From Candidatus Handelsmanbacteria bacterium (lineage in GTDB: Bacteria > Latescibacterota > UBA2968 > UBA8231), in assembly GCA_016867395.1 (NCBI GenBank), contig VGJS01000002.1, forward strand, positions 113,417-177,416: 64,000 bases of DNA, written 5' to 3'. Below are positions 1-8,848 of the stretch, one piece after another. Below the pieces are notes generated by a model. It did not search any database, was not told where the DNA came from, and worked only from the letters and a program-made list of their open reading frames with translations. A program made the position numbers and the translations under genes. Each line of letters begins with the position of its first letter. Position 1 is the stretch's first letter.

Positions 1-2
1 AT

Positions 3-1172
3 TTCGCCCTCGCCATCACCTTCGTCTATGCCGCCAATGTGGTGCGAGAACGGCGGCAGGGACTGCCGGTCGTCTGGCCCAAACTGGCGATCACCGCCAT
101 CACCGTTGGCACCTCGTACTTCGCCTACATCGTCCTGCAGGATATCCTCCTGGGCTACGCGATCATCGCCATGGCCCACGACATCCAGTACTACGCCATC
201 GTCTGGATCTACAACAACGGGGTCCTGAAGCGCTCAGAAGCGCTGGGGTCCTCGTTTTTCCGCTATCTGTTCCGCGACGGCCGTTTCCGCATCGTCCTGA
301 TCTACGTGGGGCTGATCCTGGCCTATGGCGGGGTGGAGGTGGTGGCCCGGTCCACCCAGAACTACCTCGTCTACGACCTGGTGAAGGTATTGATCGCCAC
401 CTCCGCTTTCCTCCATTACTATTACGATGGTTTCATGTGGAAGGTGCGAAAGAAGGAGATCCGGCAGAATCTGGCCGCGGGGGTCGAGGGCACCGGAGAG
501 GCCCCCTGGCGGTCGCGGTGGCAGGCCTGGCTGGAACTGCGGCAACAACGTTGGTCGGCTTTCCCCTACCTGTTCGAAACCGGGAAACAACTGGTCTACT
601 TTGGGGTGCCCATCGTCTTCCTGGCCTGGACCGATGTCTCCTATTCCCAAACCGAGGTGGCCACGCGGGAATACCTGGTTCGTCTGGCCCCCTCGCTGGC
701 CACTGCCCAGGACGGGTTGGGGGTCGCCTACACCCGTGCCGGCCGCCTCGAGGAGGCCATCGCTGCCCACCAGCGGGCCATCGCCATCGCCCCGGAGTGG
801 GCGCCGGCCCATACCCACCTGGGCATCGCCCTCTCGGGCAAAGGGCAAAGGGACGAGGCCATCCGCCAGCATCTGGAGGCGATCCGGCTGGACCCGCGCC
901 TGGCCCAGGCCCGCTACAATCTCGGTGTCGAATACTTCCAGGCCGGCCAGACAGAAAACGCCCGGGCCGCCTTCGCCGCGGCCATCGACCTGGATCCCTC
1001 GTACGCCCATGCCCACCAGGCGCTGGGGCAGGTGTACCTGCGCCTGGGAAGGCAGCGGGAGGCCGCCGCCGCCGCCGCGAAGGCGGCAGAGCTGCAGCAA
1101 TCCTCCCGGCGGCGAGGGATGGGACAGAGCGCCATGCCGTGGGCCACGGGGACACCGCTAGGGGAGCATTAA
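3..1172 (+). CDS. Membrane protein with C-terminal TPR repeats (5' end outside window)
   Basis: The reading frame is open from the first bases of the window, so the true start lies upstream; the first internal start would be GTG at 39. The N-terminal half (to about residue 150) has several hydrophobic segments with aromatic/His-rich signatures, HDIQYYAIVWIYN and HYYYDGFMWKVRKKE, the latter at the end of a transmembrane segment. From about residue 225 there are three TPR units with the usual A/L/Y spacing (AIAAHQRAIAIAPEWAPAH, AIRQHLEAIRLDPRLAQA and a third). The membrane domain is conserved-hypothetical to me; the TPR tail suggests a protein-protein contact. It ends with TAA about 100 bp before the next promoter. 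Enzymatic function is unknown. Confidence 0.8.
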   Translation, partial: FALAITFVYAANVVRERRQGLPVVWPKLAITAITVGTSYFAYIVLQDILLGYAIIAMAHDIQYYAIVWIYNNGVLKRSEALGSSFFRYLFRDGRFRIVLIYVGLILAYGGVEVVARSTQNYLVYDLVKVLIATSAFLHYYYDGFMWKVRKKEIRQNLAAGVEGTGEAPWRSRWQAWLELRQQRWSAFPYLFETGKQLVYFGVPIVFLAWTDVSYSQTEVATREYLVRLAPSLATAQDGLGVAYTRAGRLEEAIAAHQRAIAIAPEWAPAHTHLGIALSGKGQRDEAIRQHLEAIRLDPRLAQARYNLGVEYFQAGQTENARAAFAAAIDLDPSYAHAHQALGQVYLRLGRQREAAAAAAKAAELQQSSRRRGMGQSAMPWATGTPLGEH

Positions 1173-1179
1173 TTCTTTC

Positions 1180-1208
1180 TTGACAACACCTACCCTCTCG
1201 TTTAAATT
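1180..1208 (+). promoter_or_regulatory. Sigma70-type promoter for the secreted CBM9-like gene
   Basis: TTGACA (1180-1185), a 17-nt spacer and TAAATT (1203-1208) form a near-consensus promoter in a locally AT-rich stretch. The gene start at 1272 is preceded by a strong Shine-Dalgarno (1262-1270), leaving a leader of about 55 nt. Confidence 0.75.
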
Positions 1209-1271
1209 AAAGGCCGTGGATTTCTCAGTACAGTTGTATCCCAATCCCAATACCTATCAACGGAGGAAGGC

Positions 1272-2180
1272 ATGAAAAAGGCAGTACTGTTCGCCGCCGC
1301 TTCGGTGTTCTGCTTCAGCAACGTGGCCATGGCACACGTTCCCGAAGGGCAGGTGTTCGCCGCCTGGCAGTGGCCCAGTTCCCATCTTCCCAGCCTGGAC
1401 GGCGATATTTCCGAATGGAATGTCATTCCGTCCGAATACTTTATCGACATCTTCCAGACCTCGGTCGCCGAGGGTGACGTGGGCCGCGAAATCGATACGT
1501 CGAACCTGAACTTCCGCTTTGCCATGGGCTGGAACAACGAACTCGACCGCATTTACTACGTCTACGACCGCTTCGACAACGTGTGGGACCGCGATGCGGG
1601 CGGTTTTGGCTGCTGCGGCCAGGACGACAGCATCGAGATCGGCATCGATGCCGACCACAGCGGCGACTTCTTCTGGGCTTTCGAGGGCACCGATGAGGAG
1701 TTGAAGCGCAACCGCGGCCGTCAGGCCCAGACCAGCCATTACCGTTGGCCCGCCCTGGCTCCCTTCGGGTGGTCGTGGTTCTGGATGAGCAGCGCCGATT
1801 GGTTCGACAAAGAGCCCTACCAGTGCTGCGCCACCTCCTTTACCCTGAACGGCACCCATGGCGGCGAAAGCACCTTCCAGGCCGAGTGGTACACCGTGGC
1901 TTGGGACGACTTCAACTACCAGGGCCCGGAAGTGAGCGTGCGCCACGACTTCGTCGAGGGCGAGATCATCGGTGCCGGCTTGCAGGTGGTCGACAACGAC
2001 AACGGTCCCTCCGAGGATGACCCCCGCACCGCCAAATGGGTGCTGGGCGGCCAGTCCGATATCTTCGGCAACGCCAGCTCCTTCAGTGACTTCATCCTGC
2101 TGCCGGTCGATGCGGATCGCTTGCCGACCGCGGTGGAGAACGACAGCTGGGGCAATATCAAGGCCTCCTTCGCCCAGTGA
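1272..2180 (+). CDS. Secreted CBM9/DOMON-like protein with predicted mature N-terminal His
   Basis: A 302-aa protein with a clear signal peptide (MKKAVLFAAASVFCFSNVAMA) and predicted AMA-H cleavage, so the mature chain would begin HVPEG. The body resembles the beta-sandwich carbohydrate-binding family 9 / DOMON-like fold: it opens with a LDGDISEWN motif and has acidic Dx[DN]xSGD-like segments (IDADHSGDFFW) near residue 122. A paralog lies on the opposite strand at 19243-20115 and shares the HxPxG mature N-terminus, the WN(N/D)(E/R)L(D/N)R(I/L)Y segment, DADH and HDxxEGxIIG. The start is fixed by GGAGGAAGG at 1262-1270. It has its own promoter and a terminator behind it, so it is probably the most abundant product of this block. 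Ligand unknown; binding to polysaccharide is inferred from fold only. Confidence 0.82.
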   Translation: MKKAVLFAAASVFCFSNVAMAHVPEGQVFAAWQWPSSHLPSLDGDISEWNVIPSEYFIDIFQTSVAEGDVGREIDTSNLNFRFAMGWNNELDRIYYVYDRFDNVWDRDAGGFGCCGQDDSIEIGIDADHSGDFFWAFEGTDEELKRNRGRQAQTSHYRWPALAPFGWSWFWMSSADWFDKEPYQCCATSFTLNGTHGGESTFQAEWYTVAWDDFNYQGPEVSVRHDFVEGEIIGAGLQVVDNDNGPSEDDPRTAKWVLGGQSDIFGNASSFSDFILLPVDADRLPTAVENDSWGNIKASFAQ

Positions 2181-2214
2181 GGTTTTGAACGGTTTTCCCG
2201 TCGATTGATGGTGA

Positions 2215-2250
2215 GGAGGGCAGATCGCGGTTGATCTGCCCTCCTTTTTT
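2215..2250 (+). terminator. Intrinsic terminator after the CBM9-like gene
   Basis: A perfect 12-bp stem (GGAGGGCAGATC / GATCTGCCCTCC) with a 6-nt loop is followed by six T (2245-2250). No promoter is obvious in the 41 bp before the next gene, so the downstream paralog block is probably fed by read-through. Confidence 0.88.
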
Positions 2251-2291
2251 ATATTTCCTGTGGTGCAGTGCCGCCTCTGGGAGGTGCCACG

Positions 2292-4217
2292 GTGTCCAAG
2301 ACATTTTCGGCAGCGGCCTGGGTGTTGGGGGGGCTCCTCGCCTGGAACAGCCCCGCCACCGGCCTGACCATCTACCGCATCGGCGGAGCCGAGGCCCCGG
2401 CGCCACAGCTCGATACCCCATATGATTTTGTCCAGCTCCCCTGGGCGGAGGTGAACCCTGCCCGCTACGGCAGCACCGAACAGGTCGTGGTCACCGATGC
2501 CTCCATCGCCCCGCAACAGCTGGACCCCGACACCAACCTGGCTCCGCTGCTCAAGCAGCAGGGCGGCCAGGTGCTTTCCCTGACCTGGATCGGCTGGAAT
2601 CCCGCTTTTGGCCGGGATCTGGATCTTTTCGACGGGGACGCCAATACCGCGTTCCTGGGGGATGGGAACTGGGGTGGCGACTACGGGGTGATCAAGAACA
2701 AATCCATCGTCTTCGACCTGGGTGGTCGCTACCTCATCGACCGCGTCGTTTTTTACCCGCGCCAGCGTTTTGCCGCCGACCGCTTCATCGAACACTTCCT
2801 GGTCGGCATGAACGACGGCGATCCGCTCAAGGACGGCACCCGGGTGCACAACTTCGGTGGCCGGGGCGGCGCCTTCGATTTCGATATCGCCTACGAAGGC
2901 ATCGAGAATACCGCGGCCCGGGTCGAACTGGCCATGCCGCGGAACCCGCTGCGTTACCTGCTCTTCGAGGCGCCGGAGAACACCCGCGGGATCTGGGAGG
3001 TCGCGGAGTTTGAGATCTACGGCACCGGGTACGTGCCGGCCGCAAGTTACGTCTCGAACGTGATCGACCTGGGCAGTGCGGCCAGCCTGGGCAAGCTGTC
3101 CTGGCAGGGGCGCCAGGACCCGGGCGCGCAGGTCAGCTTGAGCATGCGTAGCGGGGAGGATGAAGAGCCCAATACCTACTGGCGTTATACCTTCAGGGGG
3201 GATGAGCGCAGTCGTTTCGACGCCCAGGGCAAACCACTCACCCTGGCCAGCTATGGCAAACTCGAGTCAGCCGAAAAGGCCGGCGTCACCCACGACACCG
3301 AACGCTGGGATTTCTGGTCCTCGGCGTACGATTTTGTGGCAGGAACCGGGGCGATGGCGGCTACTGAGCCGCGGCGGTACGTGCAGTTCCGCGCCGATTT
3401 TTCCGCCACCGAGGAGGCCGGCGGCGCCCTGGACTACCTCGAGTTCGCCGTCTCCATCCCTCCAGTCGCCACCGAGGCCCTGGCTGAGATCGTGCCGGTG
3501 GCAGCGGAGGCCGGTGCCCCGACAGCCTTCACCTACAAACTGCGCCCCCGCCTCCGGCGCGAGGACCTGGGTTTCGACAGCATCGAGATCGATACCCCGG
3601 CGCGTCCCCTGGGGGTGCAGGCCGTGCGCTTGAGCGGGGTCCCGGTGGCGTTCAGCGTCACTCGCCTGGACGACCGCGGTCTGGGGGTGCGGTTCGAACG
3701 CGTCAGCCCCCAGCAGACCGGCGAACTGCTTGAGGTCGACTTCCGGGCCGAGGTGTTCCGCTACGGCACCACCTTCCCCGGCCGGGTCTTCGATAGCCAG
3801 CATCCCAATGAAGTCCACCAGCCCATCACCCCCGGGGATGCCGATGGCCTGGTGGACAGCAATACCCTCACGGTGGCGCTCCGCGATGTGGCAGTACGCA
3901 CCATCGGGGCGCTGCGGGTGGTGCCGGCGGCGTTTTCGCCCAACGGGGACGGCGCCAATGACCGGGTCGAGTTGCAGGCTGACCTGCTCAACCTGGGCCA
4001 GGCGGTCCCGGTGCGCCTGGCGGTATTCGAACTGAGCGGCCGGCGGGTCCGGTTGGTGGCGGGCGGGACCCAGGCCAGCGGCCGGTTAAGGCTCAGCTGG
4101 GATGGCCGGAACGAGCGCGGCGAGCCGGTACCGCCGGGTATCTACGTGTTGCGGCTGGAGGTAGAGGCCGACCGGGGCCAGGCGGTGGCCCAGTCCGTGG
4201 TGTCGGTGGTCTACTGA
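2292..4217 (+). CDS. Secreted discoidin-like protein with FlgD/CHU_C-like C-terminal domain (paralog A1)
   Basis: A 641-aa secreted protein. I choose GTG at 2292 because GGGAGG (2279-2284) lies 7 nt upstream; the in-frame ATG at 2268 has no ribosome site. A signal peptide precedes the mature start LTIYRIGG. Residues about 115-250 look like a discoidin/F5-8 type C domain (FDLGGRYLIDRVVFYPRQRF, then ENTRGIWEVAEFEIYGTGY), followed by a beta-rich middle region and a C-terminal Ig-like domain from about residue 545 carrying FSPNGDGANDRVE, LSWDGRNERGE and PPGIYVLRLEVEA. This C-terminal domain is typical of FlgD_ig/CHU_C modules used as sorting or surface domains. It is the first of five tandem paralogs and closest to the next gene. 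Confidence 0.85.
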   Translation: MSKTFSAAAWVLGGLLAWNSPATGLTIYRIGGAEAPAPQLDTPYDFVQLPWAEVNPARYGSTEQVVVTDASIAPQQLDPDTNLAPLLKQQGGQVLSLTWIGWNPAFGRDLDLFDGDANTAFLGDGNWGGDYGVIKNKSIVFDLGGRYLIDRVVFYPRQRFAADRFIEHFLVGMNDGDPLKDGTRVHNFGGRGGAFDFDIAYEGIENTAARVELAMPRNPLRYLLFEAPENTRGIWEVAEFEIYGTGYVPAASYVSNVIDLGSAASLGKLSWQGRQDPGAQVSLSMRSGEDEEPNTYWRYTFRGDERSRFDAQGKPLTLASYGKLESAEKAGVTHDTERWDFWSSAYDFVAGTGAMAATEPRRYVQFRADFSATEEAGGALDYLEFAVSIPPVATEALAEIVPVAAEAGAPTAFTYKLRPRLRREDLGFDSIEIDTPARPLGVQAVRLSGVPVAFSVTRLDDRGLGVRFERVSPQQTGELLEVDFRAEVFRYGTTFPGRVFDSQHPNEVHQPITPGDADGLVDSNTLTVALRDVAVRTIGALRVVPAAFSPNGDGANDRVELQADLLNLGQAVPVRLAVFELSGRRVRLVAGGTQASGRLRLSWDGRNERGEPVPPGIYVLRLEVEADRGQAVAQSVVSVVY

Positions 4218-4240
4218 GTGGCGCGGGAGAGGAGATAACG

Positions 4241-6151
4241 ATGAAGAGTATCCTGTGGCTCTGGTGTTGCTGCTGCTGGGCTGTCCAGGCGGGGGCACTG
4301 ACCATCTACCGCATCGGCGGCGAGGACCTGCCCCCGCCCGACCCCGGGGTGCAACACCAGTTCGTGCAGCTTTCCTGGAACGACGTGGCCGAAAAGGACT
4401 ACGGCGAGGCCCGCTTGCTCACCGTGACACCGGAGGCCATCGCACCGTTGCAGCTCGATCCGACGGTAAACCTTACTCCCACCCTCATCGACAGGGGCGG
4501 GCAGTTCTACGTGCTCGAATGGACCGGCTGGGAGCCGAAGGTGCAGGACAACCTGCTGCTTTTCGATGGTGACCCGGAAACCGCCTACCTGGGCGACGGC
4601 CATTTCGCCGTACACGGCCCTGCCGAGAAGAATATGTTCTTCGAGTTCGGCGGGCCTTTTCCCATCCGCCGGGTGCGTTTTTTCCCCCGGCAGCAGTTCA
4701 CCGACGAGCGTTTTCTCGAGCGTTTCCGCATCGGCGTCAACGACGGTGATCCCCTCAAGGACGGCTTGCGCGGGTTCCGCACCGGCGGCAACTATGGGGC
4801 CTCGGTGCTGGACTTCGATATCGCCTACGACGTGCGCGAGAACACCCGGGCGCTCATCGATGTGGAATTGCCGCCCGAGCCGGTGCAGCGGCTCTTTTTC
4901 CAGGCCCCGGAAAACACCCGCGGCATCTGGGAAATAGCCGAGTTCGAGATCTACGGCGAGGGCTACGTGCCGGCCGCCGGTTATATCTCCAACATCATCG
5001 ACCTGGGCGATCTCGCCAGTCTGGGGTCGCTAACCTGGGGCGGGCGGCAGGATGCCGGGGCACGGGTGGAACTGAGCATGCGCAGCGGCGACGACGACGA
5101 ACCCAGCACTTACTGGCGCTACACCTTCCGCGGCGACGAACGGACCCGCTTCGATGCCAAGGGACGGCCGTTGAACCTGACCACGTACACGGCTCTGGAG
5201 AAAGGCGAGAAGGCGGGGATCACCCACGACACCGAGAACTGGGACTTCTGGTCGCCCGCGTATGATTTTGCTGCCTTCCAGGGGGCGATGGCGGCGTCCC
5301 GACCCCGGCGCTACGTGCAGCTGAAAGCCGATTTCCTCTCAAATGACCATGCCGGCGGCCAGGTGGATTACCTGCAGTTCTCGGTGTCCATCCCACCTTT
5401 GGCCACCGAGGTGCTCGCCGAGATCGGTCCGCAGGTGGCGCCGGCAGGCGCGCCCACGGCCTTCACCTACCGCCTGAAGCCCAGTCTCAATGCCGGCGAC
5501 CTGGGGTTCGACACCATCGAGATCGATACGCCGGCCCGGCCCGTTGGTGTCGACGCGGTGCGGGTGGGCGGGCAGCCCGTTGCCTTCACGGTGGTGCGGC
5601 TCGACGACCGCGGCTTGGCGGTGCGCCTGCCGCCCATCGACCTGCAGGCCACCGAGGAACTGGTGGAGGTGGATTTCCGCGCCGAGGTGTACGAGTTCGG
5701 CACCATCTTTTCGGGCCGGGTCGCCAACAGCGCGCGGCCACAGGAGGTAGCGCAGGGGTTGACCCCGGGAGACGCCGATGAGCTGACCGAGGGGGCCGCT
5801 TTGCGGGTGGACCTGGAGACCATCGACGGCCGGGCCATCCAGGGTCTCCGCCTGATCCCGACGGTCTTTACCCCCAACGGCGATGGGGCCAACGACCAGG
5901 TGTGGGTCGAGTACGACCTGCTCAATCTCGCGGCCGGTGTGCCGGTGCGGCTGGAGGTCTTTGACCTGTCCGGCCGGTTACGGGCCAAGGTTTTCGCCCA
6001 GGCGCAGGGCAGCGGCCACTCGCGCCACGCCTGGGACGGCACCGACGGCGAGGGGCACCTGCTCGAACCCGGCCTGTATGTGGTGCGGTTGACCGTGGAG
6101 GCCGATCGTGGCTCGGCGACCAGCCAGGCGCTGGTCGCGCTGGCTTACTGA
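4241..6151 (+). CDS. Secreted discoidin-like protein with FlgD/CHU_C-like C-terminal domain (paralog A2)
   Basis: A 636-aa secreted protein with signal peptide MKSILWLWCCCCWAVQAGA and a mature start LTIYRIGGEDLPPP matching paralog A1. Its architecture is the same: a discoidin-like domain (FEFGGPFPIRRVRFFPRQQF; ENTRGIWEIAEFEIYGEGY), a beta-rich middle region with the IEIDTPARP segment, and a C-terminal domain with FTPNGDGANDQVW and PGLYVVRLTVEADRG. The start is supported by GGAGAGGAG just upstream. It lies 23 bp after A1 and 10 bp before B1, so the genes are co-transcribed. Long stretches align with A1 without gaps, indicating tandem duplication. The cysteine cluster in the signal peptide (four consecutive C) is unusual but sits in the part expected to be removed. 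Confidence 0.85.
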   Translation: MKSILWLWCCCCWAVQAGALTIYRIGGEDLPPPDPGVQHQFVQLSWNDVAEKDYGEARLLTVTPEAIAPLQLDPTVNLTPTLIDRGGQFYVLEWTGWEPKVQDNLLLFDGDPETAYLGDGHFAVHGPAEKNMFFEFGGPFPIRRVRFFPRQQFTDERFLERFRIGVNDGDPLKDGLRGFRTGGNYGASVLDFDIAYDVRENTRALIDVELPPEPVQRLFFQAPENTRGIWEIAEFEIYGEGYVPAAGYISNIIDLGDLASLGSLTWGGRQDAGARVELSMRSGDDDEPSTYWRYTFRGDERTRFDAKGRPLNLTTYTALEKGEKAGITHDTENWDFWSPAYDFAAFQGAMAASRPRRYVQLKADFLSNDHAGGQVDYLQFSVSIPPLATEVLAEIGPQVAPAGAPTAFTYRLKPSLNAGDLGFDTIEIDTPARPVGVDAVRVGGQPVAFTVVRLDDRGLAVRLPPIDLQATEELVEVDFRAEVYEFGTIFSGRVANSARPQEVAQGLTPGDADELTEGAALRVDLETIDGRAIQGLRLIPTVFTPNGDGANDQVWVEYDLLNLAAGVPVRLEVFDLSGRLRAKVFAQAQGSGHSRHAWDGTDGEGHLLEPGLYVVRLTVEADRGSATSQALVALAY

Positions 6152-6161
6152 GGAGCGCCAC

Positions 6162-8828
6162 ATGGCGATGGCAAGCCGGTGCCCCCTGGTCCTGGTCCTG
6201 CTGGTGGTGGCGGGCGCCTCGGCCCAGCCGCGGGGTTACCGCCTCACCAGCGACCAGGTCCTGGTGGCGGGCCGCACTCACTGGGAAAACTGGTCCTTCG
6301 CCGAAGGCACGGTGGAACTGGCTGCCGATGGCAGTGTGCGTCCGCATCTGGTCCGGCGGCAGACCAACGCCTCGCTGGACATCCTGGAATTCCTCCGCCG
6401 GCACCCCCCCAAGTCGATAGGGGGCAAGAAACCCGCTGAGCTGACCCTGCTCGACGCGGTACAGGCCGGCTCGAACCGCCAGGGGGTGACGGCCCTGCTC
6501 GATGGCGACCTGCGCACCTACTGGGAGCCCGATCCACCAACCCCCGGGATCGATCTGGCCTCGCAGTGGTGGTTCAATCTCGACCTCGGCCGCTTCGTCT
6601 TCATCCGCAAGATCGTGCTGCGCTTCGTCGACGAGGATCTGGGAGATCCCTTCCTGCTTTTCGATCTCCTGGTTTCGGACGGCTTGAAGCCGGGCAATGT
6701 CCTGGCCTCGACCAGCCCCCAGTACACCACGGTGCTCCGCACCCTCAAGCGCAACAAGACCCAGCGGGTCTTTGAGGTCGAACTCGGGGCCGCGGCACAA
6801 CTGGCCGGCCGGAGCGGGGCCCGCGACGCGAGTGATGGGGGAGGGTCGGTGGCGGTGGGCGCCGGCAACGAACTGGGCAGCCTCGGGGCCCGTTTCGTGC
6901 AGCTGGTGGTCAATGGCAGCGATTTCGCACGGGGCCGCGAGGTCAGCGAGGCGGTTTACCAGGAGCTGGGGCCCCAGGAACGCGGCGCCGTGGAATACCA
7001 CAAACGGCTGAGCGAGGGCCGCGAGGTGGTGGTCAGGCCCGAGGTGTACGAGCAGCTCGAGCCGGCCCGACGGGGGGCAGTGCGTTATTTCCGCCGCGAA
7101 CTGCCCCGTCTGGCGGAACTGGAGGTTTGGGCCGAGGGGGACGAACTGGTCAATGGCACCATCGAGCGGGGCGGATACATCTCCTCGACCCAGGTCGTGA
7201 ACGGCGCCAGTTTCGTCGACGGCGATATCGACAGCTACGCCAGCATGAACCAGGAGATCGGGGGCACGATCCAGGAGGAGCGGGAGATCTTCCTCGATCT
7301 GGGCTCCTTCTACTGGATCGACGGCCATCGCCTGGCCTACAACCCCACCAATTACCACTCCTGGCGCTTCGCCAACTATCGCCTCGATTTCTCGGATGGC
7401 TCCCTCGCCCCCAACGGCACCCTCAAATGGAAAGAGGTGGTGAACCGCGAGCAGTCGCTCGCCAAGGTGGTGGGCGAGGGCAACGATTTCGCGCTGGTGA
7501 AGGCGCGGTTCTTCCGCATGCGTTATACCCCCCTCCTTACCACCTTTCCCTCCCAACTTGGGGTGATCGCCGAGCTGCAGCTCTACGGGCAGGGGTACCA
7601 GCCCGAGGTAGTTCTCGAATCGGACCTCATCCGGCTGGGCGGCAGCCGCAATCTGCTCGACATCAGTTGGGAGGACGAAACCCCGCCAGGGACCCGGGTC
7701 TGGCTGCAGACCCGTACCGGCAACGAACTGGGGCAGGTGCTGCACTATTTCAAAAAGGACGGCACCGAGGTCAGCGAGGAGCAGTACGGCAAGCTCCTGT
7801 CCCTCTTCAAGGGCGAGGTGGTGGCCGAAGAAGTGGCCGGCAACGACTGGAGCGACTGGAGCGCTCTCTACGAGGTCGCCGCGGGCAGCCTGATCACCTC
7901 GCCCTCGCCGCGGGAGTACCTCAAGATTCGCGCCACGCTGTCCTCTTCCTCGCCCGAGATCCACGCCGCCTTGCGCGGCATCACCCTCAACTTTGCCGGT
8001 CCGGTGGCGCAGAGCCTCGTCGGTGAGGTGTCGCCCCTGCAGGTGGCGGACCTGGGCCGTGAGACGCGGTTCTCGCTGTACGTGCGGCCCCGCTTCGCGG
8101 CCGGCGATCCCGGCTTCGACGGCCTGTTGCTCAAGGCGCCAACGGGGATGTCCCTGCGGTACGCCGGTTTGTACCTCGGGACCGAAAGCGAACTGGCCCG
8201 TGGCGAGGAGGGGCCCCAGGCACAGGCCCTGGCCGGGGTGGAGGCGGAGCCCACCAGCGCCGACAGCCTCCAGATCGCCTTCCCGCTGGTGCAGCCGCCG
8301 GCCAAGGACCAGGTGCTGCGCCTCGATTTCTACACTACCCTCTATGCCACCGGAGCGGTGCTCGAGGCCTCGCTGCAGAACGGCCGCAACGGCGGTGGCC
8401 AATGGCAGCGGGTCGATCCAGGAAACGCCGCCGCGGCGGTGCCCGGCAACTCGACCACCCTGGTGGGCATCGCCCGGCACAAGGAGGTGATCGCCGATCT
8501 GAAACTGATCCCGGCGCTCTTCACCCCCAACGGCGACGGCATCAACGACGAGTTGCGGGTGGAGTTCTCGGTGGTGCTGCTGGGCGACCAGAGCCCGGTG
8601 CGGATCGAGGTGCGCGACCTGGGCGGACGCCTGGTGCGGCGCCTGGGGGGGGCGCTATCGGCTGGCGGCGGGACGGGCCGGAATGCGGTGGCCTGGGACG
8701 GGCAGGATAAAGACGGGGCGCTGGTGCCTCCGGGACTGTACGCGGTCCGGTTGTGGCTGGAAGCCGACACCGAGGGAGCCGGGCTGTCGCGCCCGCAGTT
8801 GCTGCGCCTGGTGTCGCTGGCATACTAA
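6162..8828 (+). CDS. Secreted discoidin-like protein, long subfamily (paralog B1)
   Basis: An 888-aa secreted protein. ATG 6162 follows GAGGAG (6150-6155); upstream in-frame codons overlap the previous gene. The signal peptide ends GASA with Gln next (mature QPRGYRLTS). A discoidin-like domain (LDLGRFVFIRKIVLRF) is followed by a second discoidin-like unit near residue 375-480 (IFLDLGSFYWIDGHRLAYNP, ending AELQLYGQGYQPEV), a beta-rich block with HYFKKDGTEVSEEQ, and the C-terminal FTPNGDGINDELR / VAWDGQDKDG domain. Compared with A1/A2 it carries an extra N-terminal section beginning with VLVAGRTHWENWSF. A low-complexity insertion near residues 215-240 (GARDASDGGGSVAVGAG) is absent from B2 and B3. 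Confidence 0.85.
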   Translation: MAMASRCPLVLVLLVVAGASAQPRGYRLTSDQVLVAGRTHWENWSFAEGTVELAADGSVRPHLVRRQTNASLDILEFLRRHPPKSIGGKKPAELTLLDAVQAGSNRQGVTALLDGDLRTYWEPDPPTPGIDLASQWWFNLDLGRFVFIRKIVLRFVDEDLGDPFLLFDLLVSDGLKPGNVLASTSPQYTTVLRTLKRNKTQRVFEVELGAAAQLAGRSGARDASDGGGSVAVGAGNELGSLGARFVQLVVNGSDFARGREVSEAVYQELGPQERGAVEYHKRLSEGREVVVRPEVYEQLEPARRGAVRYFRRELPRLAELEVWAEGDELVNGTIERGGYISSTQVVNGASFVDGDIDSYASMNQEIGGTIQEEREIFLDLGSFYWIDGHRLAYNPTNYHSWRFANYRLDFSDGSLAPNGTLKWKEVVNREQSLAKVVGEGNDFALVKARFFRMRYTPLLTTFPSQLGVIAELQLYGQGYQPEVVLESDLIRLGGSRNLLDISWEDETPPGTRVWLQTRTGNELGQVLHYFKKDGTEVSEEQYGKLLSLFKGEVVAEEVAGNDWSDWSALYEVAAGSLITSPSPREYLKIRATLSSSSPEIHAALRGITLNFAGPVAQSLVGEVSPLQVADLGRETRFSLYVRPRFAAGDPGFDGLLLKAPTGMSLRYAGLYLGTESELARGEEGPQAQALAGVEAEPTSADSLQIAFPLVQPPAKDQVLRLDFYTTLYATGAVLEASLQNGRNGGGQWQRVDPGNAAAAVPGNSTTLVGIARHKEVIADLKLIPALFTPNGDGINDELRVEFSVVLLGDQSPVRIEVRDLGGRLVRRLGGALSAGGGTGRNAVAWDGQDKDGALVPPGLYAVRLWLEADTEGAGLSRPQLLRLVSLAY

Positions 8829-8848
8829 AAACAAGGTGGGGTGCGGAG

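Noticed and set aside
2268..2291. ATG 2268 as start of paralog A1
   Set aside because: It overlaps the SD (2279-2284) that serves GTG 2292, and the extra eight residues would disturb the signal peptide.
5922..8480. 852-aa open frame on the minus strand opposite the B1 paralog
   Set aside because: It is a GC-rich antisense shadow: low-complexity composition, no domain, no ribosome site, and it spans the junction of two well-supported plus-strand genes.
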